This document shows, piece by piece, positions 51,348-57,748 of a stretch of 57,748 nucleotides of DNA (its first letter is position 1; every line of letters starts with the position of its first letter). The position numbers were made by a program, and so were the translations under genes. Where the stretch lies: assembly GCF_023715155.1 (NCBI RefSeq), contig NZ_JAMBNQ010000033.1, positions 1-57,748 of the forward strand, given 5' to 3'. The notes beneath the pieces were generated by a model that saw nothing but the letters and a program-made list of their open reading frames with translations, was not told the DNA's origin and did not search any database. The stretch comes from Neobacillus mesonae (lineage in GTDB: Bacteria > Bacillota > Bacilli > Bacillales > Cytobacillaceae).

Positions 51348-52073
51348 ATGGAAAAACATCAAATACAATACGCCAATAAGACAATAGATTTTGCAATTCA
51401 ACGAAAAAATGTGAAGAATGTTAACCTCAATATTAAGCCAGATATGACAATAGAGGTTTCTGCAAACGAAAAGGTCCCCCTTACTTATATATATGATTTT
51501 GTAAAGGGTAAAGGATCGTGGATACTAAAACATGTGAAGCATTTCGAAGACGTTCAGCCAATTTACCAAAGCAAAAGAGAATACGTAAGCGGTGAATCTT
51601 TTAAATATCTAGGTAAACAATATCGGCTGCGTGTTCAGCAGGTAGAAGATGATGAAGTAGTAAAGTATTTTCGGGGCTTTATTTATTTGATGGTAAAGGA
51701 AACAAACAACTACAGCCGAAAAGAACAATTAATGGATAATTGGTATCGGGAAAAGGCTATTAAAGTGTTTAATGAATCCATGAATAAACTATCACCATTG
51801 GTAGAGAAATATGGTATTGAAAAACCAACTCTTGCCCTTCGTATGATGAAAGCTCGCTGGGGGTCAGCGTTAACAGATAAAAACATCATTCAACTAAATA
51901 CTGAACTAATAAAGGCACCGAAGCATTGTATTGATTACGTAATCTTACATGAATTAATCCATTTTAAATACAATGATCACAGTGAAAAGTTCTATAACAT
52001 GCTTTATACTCTTATGCCTGATTGGGAGAAGAGAAAGAGGATTTTGGATGAAGAGATAGTAAAAGAAATGTAA
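51348..52073 (+). CDS. YgjP/SprT-type zinc metalloprotease (DUF45)
   Basis: 241 residues. The zinc motif is VILHELIHFKYNDHSEKFYN (HExxH with a later His), and the upstream strand block is MMKARWGSALTDKNIIQLNT, then ELIKAPKHCIDY, diagnostic of the DUF45/YgjP family. GGGTGGTG precedes the ATG at 51348, only 14 bases after hsdR. Proteins of this family often sit in type I restriction operons and could control HsdR turnover, but this role is an inference. It closes the operon. Confidence 0.88.
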   Translation: MEKHQIQYANKTIDFAIQRKNVKNVNLNIKPDMTIEVSANEKVPLTYIYDFVKGKGSWILKHVKHFEDVQPIYQSKREYVSGESFKYLGKQYRLRVQQVEDDEVVKYFRGFIYLMVKETNNYSRKEQLMDNWYREKAIKVFNESMNKLSPLVEKYGIEKPTLALRMMKARWGSALTDKNIIQLNTELIKAPKHCIDYVILHELIHFKYNDHSEKFYNMLYTLMPDWEKRKRILDEEIVKEM

Positions 52074-52310
52074 AGAGACAGTTTCCTTATCAGGGGCTGT
52101 CTTTTTATTTATTAATGAGTTAGGAGAATCGGTTGCTGCTGGTTCTTTTTTATTTGCCACCCCTAAAAGGTGGGTGGTGGGGTCTTATTTACGAAAAGTA
52201 TGCAGAGTTCAAAGCAAATCTACCAAACAGTGACGAAAAATGGTGTCTGTATTTAATACAAAACCTCAAAAGTTGACACTGTTAGGTTTATACTTAGCCG
52301 AATGTTATAG

Positions 52311-52337
52311 ATAAAAAACCCCAGGATTTTAGGGGTT
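52311..52337 (-). terminator. Hairpin with a minus-strand T run
   Basis: AACCCC and GGGGTT pair over AGGATTTTA; on the minus strand T6 follows. No minus-strand gene ends here. The rest of 52074-52439 holds a GAGACAGTTTCCTTATCAGG-GGCTGTCTTTTTA terminator-like hairpin (about 52075-52108, ending the hsd operon) and nothing else that I can support. Confidence 0.5.
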
Positions 52338-52439
52338 GGTTGCTCAAACCATGCTCGAACACAGAATTCAGTAAATAGCGTTATAATCTTTTCAAAACAT
52401 ATCTATCATAAAGTATCAAATGAAAGGGAAGTGATAGAT

Positions 52440-52649
52440 ATGAAAAAAACAAATAAGTCTTACCATGAAGAATTTTACGCAAAGAAGGCTGTTGAACTTA
52501 ACGTAAAGTCAACAAAAGAGGCAAAACAAATTTATGAGGGTTTGAAGCATTACGCTAGATTAACAGAAAAATATGGGCTAAACCAGGTTCAACATTGGCA
52601 CAGCGTTATACAAGGAATAAGTAATTCCTCAATTGGGAGTGATAAATAA
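52440..52649 (+). CDS. Small helical protein upstream of the helicase gene
   Basis: 69 residues from ATG 52440 (GAAAGGGAAG upstream): KKTNKSYHEEFYAKKAVELN, then STKEAKQIYEGLKHYARLTE. Basic and helical. Its stop overlaps the next ATG (TAATG), so it is coupled to the large primase/helicase-like protein and may be its partner. No family recognised. Confidence 0.65.
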   Translation: MKKTNKSYHEEFYAKKAVELNVKSTKEAKQIYEGLKHYARLTEKYGLNQVQHWHSVIQGISNSSIGSDK

Positions 52650-55600
52650 TGAGTCAAGCACCCCAAACTAAATCCTCACAAACTCCTCAATTTCCTCAAA
52701 CCGATCTACTGATCACTCCATACACTCACGGATACAAAACAAAACCATCAAAAATTGATGCAGCAAAAATGCAAAACTACTTCAAATCTGTAAATATCGG
52801 AAACAAAACAGAGTTTAGGCATATGGATGAATATGAATTTGCCCATAATATCCTAGAAACTGGTACACCACATCTTGTGGTAAACTATTTTGATTCACCG
52901 AATAAAAGGGATGAAGTAAAAGGCCTTATGTCAAATATTATTGAATACGACATAGATGACATAAAGCATTTATCCTATGAAAGAAAAAAGGAGCTAGAAA
53001 AGAAGTTGTTTAAAAACTTCTATATGGTTCAAAGATCATTCTCAAGTAGTGATGATTTCAGCGATCCCCGATACCACGTATATGAACGGGTCATTCCATT
53101 AGAAAACTGTTCGTATGAGCATTGGGCTTATGCGTACAAGAGAAGAATGGAGTATTGGGAACAAGAACTAGGGATTTCCTTTGACCAAAGCCAGCATTTG
53201 CTAAAGCTAATTTATGCCTCTGGTAAAAAGGTCCACATTAACAAGAACCAAAAACCGACAAATCTCCAACCTTATGTTGATGAATTCTTCGAAGAAAAGA
53301 AAAAGATGGGAACGAAAAAAGGAAAAGTTGGTGATAAACAGGTCGCAAGGAAATTAGCCGACAATCGGTTCAATAATCATTATCAAACAGTGGGAGTTAA
53401 CTATGATGCTATCGTTAAGGCTCTTGAAGAATTGCCACTTATTGATGATTACGAAATGTGGTTTAATCTCTTGCAGACATTCTATAGCATGATGCTTGAG
53501 GGGCTAATTGATAGAAATCAAGCATACGAGCTATGTGAAATCATTGATGATGGCAACGGGGGATTCCATGAGGAATTCAGTAAGATTGAGAGGTATGGAT
53601 ACGCTGAAAGGACAATGGGAAGTTTCATTTATGATTTGCACACGTTTGGTATTGACACAAAAGGAATTTTTCAACTAAGTGAGAAACATGAAATAAGAAT
53701 TGATAAGGAATGGGAGATTGAAGACTATCTTTCAAACAATGTTCAGGTTTGTGAAGAAATAAAGGATTTGGTACTGAATAATCATGGAAAACGTATTTTG
53801 TTTATTGGGGATACCGGAATTGGAAAATCAAAATTCATTTTGGATGCACTTGATGAATTTAATGAGAGATTACAGTCTTTCAAAAAGACCAACAGAAGTA
53901 TCGGTAGTTTATCTTACTCGATCATGTCAATTCCAAGGAGAAACCTAATTAACAATCTAAAGGAAAACTTTTCAACGGAAAAATCAGCCGTCTTAACGGG
54001 TTCCGATGAAATGATTAAGGGACAACGAAAAAGCGTGATTGCTACTAATGATAAGTTCCTTACAACACCTGATCATGCACATGTAATTCTTGACATGAAG
54101 CTGGTAGAGGGGGAAAGAGTGAGCCGAAGTGGTTATAATGCAGCGACGTTAGAAGTTTTGAAACACCATCGCATCATGATCCTCGATGAATGCCATATGT
54201 TAGCTAATGACTCTACGTTTAAGTCCGATACCATCGAAAGGTATTTGGCGGAAGAAGAAGAACATATGAAAAATGGCGGTGTAGTCTTACACATGACAGC
54301 CACCCCCGAGAGTCTAACCATTGAAGGTGTTTATGATTTGGTTATCAAGGTTACACAAAAGAATCGCAAAACCCCTTTTTGTCAGGCTGGATATAAAGTC
54401 CTGTCCGGAAAAGGTACCAATGAAGTTGATTCAATGATGCTAAAGCTAATTAGAGAAGCAATCAAAAAAAATCCAACGAGAAAACTTCTGGTATTCATTG
54501 AAAATAAAAAGTTGATCGAGGACTATAAAAAGGACCTGGAAAAGAGGGGAATTAAAGCGGTTGGCGTTTATTCCAAAAAAGAGAAAGCTAGGAGTGAAGA
54601 AGAGCTGTCCATTATCGAATCAGGGATTATTCCAGAGGATGTTCAAGTTATCCTTGGAACAACAGCGATGAGTGCTGGAATTAGCATTGTATCAGGATTC
54701 AATGAACAGGCTGAAACATGGGTGTACTGTAGTAGTTCCAGTATGAATCATGAATTTACACGTTTGGTGCAGATGTCCAATCGTTTCAGAGTAAGTAAGG
54801 AAGTAGAGTCGTATGAGGCTTTCAAGATTTTCTTCCAAGAAAGTTCATCAGATAAACAAGGTAATGTTTTCCGATACCATGCCTATGTGGAAGAGCAGAA
54901 AAGGAAGGCTGAAAACTCCAAGAAATACATTGAAATGTTACGGGGTGAGGATGTTCCTGTTATCGGTGATTTGGATGAAATAGAACGCAACTGCGGGGTA
55001 TATTCGGATAATGATGGTAGTATACGTATCAATTACCCAGCAATTGAATCTGAGGGAATTATGATAAAAACGTACAACAATTACAATAATTATCGTTCCC
55101 TCATTAAAGAATTGGAGGCTAAATTCAAGTGCCAGTTTACGGATTCGAATGAATCCGTAACGGTGAACAAAAATGAATTACTGAAAAACAATAAAATCAA
55201 AGGCGATTCTAAAAGCATCATTAAGCAATTAGCCTCCAATGAGAGCTACTTCAATCAATTAAAGGAAGAATATATGGCAGGGAGAAAAGATGGAGAACTT
55301 GAACTTGTTCGCAATATCTTAAAGGGTGGAAGTAAAAAGGACTTGAATTACTTTCTTGAAACAGAACATGATTATGAAGTGGTTAGCAAAGTGTTTCAAA
55401 CCCATCAAAAGCCATCACAGTCCAAAACATATTGCTATATTGATGACCTAAAAGCCATTGAGGAGATTAAGGATATTAGAGGAAGAAAAAAAGTAACCTT
55501 ACAAGTTCAGTTGGTGGAAGTGTTAGATGAAGTATTCAAGAAAAGTAAAAAAAGACTTACGTTTGAGCTCAGTGATGAAGTGAGTGATTTCTTGAAAAAA

Positions 55601-55804
55601 TGTCTTGGTAGAAAACTCAAAGAAAAAGGACTTGAACTGGATGCCAGCCGATTCAAGCCCCAAACTTTTAAAAAGCTCCTTAACATCGAAGTTAGACCAT
55701 CAAATGGTAAGAAGTTCTATACATTACTTGGTTTCAAGGATGAACAGTATATAACAATCACTTATGGTCTGCAAACCATGAATGAAATTAAGGAAGTTGC
55801 ATAG
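52649..55804 (+). CDS. Large SF2 helicase with primase-like N-terminus (replication protein candidate)
   Basis: 1051 residues. The N-terminal region has NIIEYDIDDIKHLSYERKKE, then FYMVQRSFSSSDDFSDPRYH, VYERVIPLENCSYEHWAYAY and FDQSQHLLKLIYASGKKVHI, an order similar to archaeo-eukaryotic-type primase (PrimPol) domains. A SF2 helicase follows: Walker A GDTGIGKSKF (about 391), motif II MILDECHMLA (about 510), motif III HMTATPESL, then LVFIENKKLIEDYKKD, GTTAMSAGIS and QMSNRFRVSK (motif VI). The C-terminal third is unfamiliar. This build suits an origin-binding or replication helicase of an integrative element or phage-plasmid. The primase reading is an inference. Confidence 0.7.
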   Translation: MSQAPQTKSSQTPQFPQTDLLITPYTHGYKTKPSKIDAAKMQNYFKSVNIGNKTEFRHMDEYEFAHNILETGTPHLVVNYFDSPNKRDEVKGLMSNIIEYDIDDIKHLSYERKKELEKKLFKNFYMVQRSFSSSDDFSDPRYHVYERVIPLENCSYEHWAYAYKRRMEYWEQELGISFDQSQHLLKLIYASGKKVHINKNQKPTNLQPYVDEFFEEKKKMGTKKGKVGDKQVARKLADNRFNNHYQTVGVNYDAIVKALEELPLIDDYEMWFNLLQTFYSMMLEGLIDRNQAYELCEIIDDGNGGFHEEFSKIERYGYAERTMGSFIYDLHTFGIDTKGIFQLSEKHEIRIDKEWEIEDYLSNNVQVCEEIKDLVLNNHGKRILFIGDTGIGKSKFILDALDEFNERLQSFKKTNRSIGSLSYSIMSIPRRNLINNLKENFSTEKSAVLTGSDEMIKGQRKSVIATNDKFLTTPDHAHVILDMKLVEGERVSRSGYNAATLEVLKHHRIMILDECHMLANDSTFKSDTIERYLAEEEEHMKNGGVVLHMTATPESLTIEGVYDLVIKVTQKNRKTPFCQAGYKVLSGKGTNEVDSMMLKLIREAIKKNPTRKLLVFIENKKLIEDYKKDLEKRGIKAVGVYSKKEKARSEEELSIIESGIIPEDVQVILGTTAMSAGISIVSGFNEQAETWVYCSSSSMNHEFTRLVQMSNRFRVSKEVESYEAFKIFFQESSSDKQGNVFRYHAYVEEQKRKAENSKKYIEMLRGEDVPVIGDLDEIERNCGVYSDNDGSIRINYPAIESEGIMIKTYNNYNNYRSLIKELEAKFKCQFTDSNESVTVNKNELLKNNKIKGDSKSIIKQLASNESYFNQLKEEYMAGRKDGELELVRNILKGGSKKDLNYFLETEHDYEVVSKVFQTHQKPSQSKTYCYIDDLKAIEEIKDIRGRKKVTLQVQLVEVLDEVFKKSKKRLTFELSDEVSDFLKKCLGRKLKEKGLELDASRFKPQTFKKLLNIEVRPSNGKKFYTLLGFKDEQYITITYGLQTMNEIKEVA

Positions 55805-56200
55805 CGGCTTCCTTTTTCTTTTTGCACAATGCTACATCCTATTACTAGAAGATGATAATTATTACCAATGATTTAATAACAGATCAAATGTAGGGTAGAG
55901 CATAAGAATTTTGATTTAAAAAATCCCGCAAAGTATGATATTAATACACGAGCAATGAAAACCTCATTTTCTTCATTTCTCCCTCCAATTATTCTAATTC
56001 TCACATTTGTAGGATGCCAATATGGACACTAAAAAAAGGTCAGTGAGAATTAATTTCCTAGTTAAACAAGACTAAGACATGGTCAAACCTAAGAAAATGT
56101 TAAATGCGGAGAAAAGGTAATAAAATAGAGTTAGCAATGAAGAAAATTAGAAAGCTAAAGACGTTGCTGTTTCAAAAAATAGAAAAGGAGAAATTGAAAT
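55805..56200. other. Non-coding region with a perfect 10-bp inverted repeat
   Basis: No gene. TAATTCTCAC (55995-56004) and GTGAGAATTA (56043-56052) are perfect inverted arms 38 bases apart, enclosing a run of seven A. This could be an operator, a recombination site or part of a replication origin of the element. Confidence 0.5.
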
Positions 56201-56671
56201 ATGAAAAGTAATGTTGAATCAAAAAATAATCAAACAAATCAAAAGGAGAGTGATAAGATGACGCTAACGGAAAAAATGCAACATCTTCAAATTCAATCGC
56301 AGATTGCGTTACAGCATGATCCAATCGTAAAAAACTTAAATGAGCACTCGCAAGATGTTGGATACTTTATGGAAATGAATGGGGAATTAACGAGAGGGCA
56401 CTTTGTTTATGAATCAGAGGAATTCTCTAGCAGCAACACCGTTAAAAGTAGGCAAATCTTTATCACAAAAGATGGTAGATTTCTATGCTTTAGCACAACA
56501 AAGGAAATCTATTTCTGTCAAAAATGTAATGAAGAGCATTACAAGTTACATCGTAACATCTCCGAAAAACAATATTTTAGTTTAAGAGAATTGTTTGTAG
56601 TGTACAATACGCTTTCTCGTAAACTAAATCAAAAACCTCTATTCAATAATCCACCAAAGTTAAACGAATGA
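56201..56671 (+). CDS. Hypothetical protein, 156 residues
   Basis: AAAAGGAGAAATTGAA precedes ATG 56201. The N-terminus is Asn/Gln/Lys-rich; the middle has QIFITKDGRFLCFSTTKEIYF, then CQKCNEEHYKLHRNIS, a possible zinc-binding CxxC..H pair. The C-terminus is helical (YFSLRELFVVYNTLSRKLNQ). An ATG 19 codons on (MTLTEKMQH, with GGAGAG upstream) is an alternative start. Family unknown; same strand as the helicase gene, likely part of the same element. Confidence 0.6.
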   Translation: MKSNVESKNNQTNQKESDKMTLTEKMQHLQIQSQIALQHDPIVKNLNEHSQDVGYFMEMNGELTRGHFVYESEEFSSSNTVKSRQIFITKDGRFLCFSTTKEIYFCQKCNEEHYKLHRNISEKQYFSLRELFVVYNTLSRKLNQKPLFNNPPKLNE

Positions 56672-56812
56672 CTTCAACTAATCCAGACACCACATTTTTC
56701 CTGACTACAGGAACCTTCAAATTATTGAAAATCCAGTAAAAAGTGAGTAAGAAATCAAGAAGGAAAGTCGTGAAATAAATTATCAAACAAAACAATTTTA
56801 GGAGGATTCAAC

Positions 56813-57181
56813 ATGGGAACACAAGCGTCTTTTATCAAATTTAAGGACATGACAACAACGAAAAAAGAGTTAAGGAAGTATCAAAAAAGAGACAAAAGTG
56901 ATGATGTAGTTGACATTGTGGCTTTAGAAAAGGTTAAAAAGGATATTTTCCCGTTTAAAGAAGGTGAAGTAGTTGCAGTTGTTGCAGGAGAACGTTGGAT
57001 TCAAAGGGAAAATAAAGAGTTGTGTAAAGAGCTAGGTTTAAAAAATATTGTTGAAGTAGTTTTTGTCGATAACCCCTACTATTGGGATTTGGCAATTGAG
57101 GAGAATAAAAGCATTGATGATATTCTTGGTGAGCACTTTGAAAAGCTCTCGGATGAGGAATGTAAGGAATTTCTGAAATAA
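56813..57181 (+). CDS. Hypothetical protein, 122 residues
   Basis: TTAGGAGGATTCAAC gives a strong ribosome site before ATG 56813. The sequence has a basic start (KKELRKYQKRDKSDD), then a beta-alpha unit FPFKEGEVVAVVAGERWIQR, then an acidic helical end. No membrane segment or signal peptide, and I do not recognise the family. Confidence 0.62.
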   Translation: MGTQASFIKFKDMTTTKKELRKYQKRDKSDDVVDIVALEKVKKDIFPFKEGEVVAVVAGERWIQRENKELCKELGLKNIVEVVFVDNPYYWDLAIEENKSIDDILGEHFEKLSDEECKEFLK

Positions 57182-57296
57182 AGTTATTTCTTATTCTAAA
57201 CAGAACTCAATTGATCACCTCATGCAACCATTCTGTTATAGGAAAGTCCTGGAGGAACTACAATGAAATAAAAAATTAATTGAAAGGAAGAGATAA

Positions 57297-57596
57297 ATGA
57301 ATCAAGTGGTAAAAGAAATTCAGGACAGTTACAGACTGTTTAGAGAAGAAAGCAATTTTAGCATCATGGATATTGGTGAGAAATTAAAGGAATTAGCGGA
57401 TCAAGGACTTATCTGGACAATTAAGGAAATGAGAGACATCTCAGAACATGAACTGATTCTCACTAAACACTACCTGAAAAGTCATTTTGAGAATCAAATT
57501 TATGACAACCTCAAAAACATCCCACAAATGAACTCTACTTTAAAAGACCCCAACATTAACCCTAATCAAACTTCCCAAACACACACATCCCGATAG
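57297..57596 (+). CDS. Hypothetical protein, 99 residues
   Basis: AAAGGAAGAG precedes ATG 57297. Mostly helical: QVVKEIQDSYRLFREESNFS, then MDIGEKLKELADQGLIWTIK and ELILTKHYLKSHFENQIYDN. The C-terminus is Asn/Pro/Thr-rich, as in several proteins of this group. Unknown function. Confidence 0.6.
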   Translation: MNQVVKEIQDSYRLFREESNFSIMDIGEKLKELADQGLIWTIKEMRDISEHELILTKHYLKSHFENQIYDNLKNIPQMNSTLKDPNINPNQTSQTHTSR

Positions 57597-57608
57597 GAGG
57601 AGATAAAA

Positions 57609-57650
57609 ATGAAGGCAAAAGGTAAGCCCGTATTCAAACAACGCATATAA
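57609..57650 (+). other. Thirteen-codon ORF with good ribosome site
   Basis: ATAGGAGGAGATAAAA precedes an ATG that gives MKAKGKPVFKQRI and stops. It could be a real mini-peptide, a leader for the next gene, or the damaged start of a longer one. Confidence 0.35.
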
Positions 57651-57706
57651 AACGGCAGCATCTCCTGGTACAATCAAGGTATTAATTTAAAGGAGGTGCT
57701 TTTCAT

Positions 57707-57748
57707 ATGCCGCAACAAAAGCTAACCATCGTCCCCGTTACATTACAT
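57707..57748 (+). CDS. Start of a further gene, cut by the window edge
   Basis: AAAGGAGGTGCTTTTCAT is a very strong ribosome site before an ATG that opens MPQQKLTIVPVTLH and runs off the end. Too short to identify. Confidence 0.5.
   Translation, partial: MPQQKLTIVPVTLH

Overview
The window is low-GC Firmicutes DNA, most likely from a soil Bacillaceae bacterium (Bacillus, Neobacillus or Mesobacillus type). The evidence is strong AGGAGG-type ribosome binding sites, Rho-independent terminators, and Bacillus-style genes (plsY, dgkB, pncA/pncB, a YefA-like rRNA methyltransferase, yqeB, a DUF3231 gene). The species cannot be named from the sequence alone.

Left part (about 0.4-17 kb), chromosomal housekeeping: plsY; a leftward ehuBCDA operon for ectoine/hydroxyectoine uptake; a rightward ECF sigma/anti-sigma operon with a three-repeat membrane protein and two damaged downstream genes; dgkB; pncA and pncB for NAD salvage, separated by a structured intergenic element; a D-2-hydroxyacid dehydrogenase; an NSS sodium symporter with a 37-residue membrane peptide gene; and a TrmA/RlmCD-type 23S rRNA methyltransferase.

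Middle part (about 17-37 kb), an accessory zone built from modules separated by long, diverged, non-coding repeats (two families, A with four copies and B with two). Between them lies a dense group of antibiotic-resistance-type genes with no transposase or integrase: a truncated macrolide kinase, a VOC protein, a broken methyltransferase, ANT(6), CatA, an APH-family kinase, another methyltransferase, a nucleotidyltransferase, an RlmA(II)/TlrB-type 23S rRNA methyltransferase, an ABC-F ribosome-protection ATPase and a MATE pump. Three of them carry drug-sensing leaders readable in the DNA: a cat-86-like leader peptide over a perfect 16-bp hairpin hiding the catA ribosome binding site; an ErmDL-type leader peptide (MTHFMRLRFPTLNQ) with promoter and terminators before the TlrB-like gene instead of an erm gene; and a MMQFLLFF upstream ORF with alternative stems before the ABC-F gene.

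Right part (37-57.7 kb), mobile or defence-type DNA: an XRE regulator overlapping a putative PD-(D/E)XK nuclease; two near-identical-size promoter/mini-ORF/terminator units; two paralogous immunity-like proteins, one fused to ankyrin repeats; a DUF1385 membrane protein; several small DNA-binding proteins; a 1.07-kb non-coding region; a complete type I restriction-modification operon (hsdM-hsdS-hsdR plus a YgjP-type metalloprotease); and a large primase-like/SF2-helicase protein with small unknown genes that runs off the right edge.

No rRNA, tRNA, CRISPR array, IS element or integrase was recognised.
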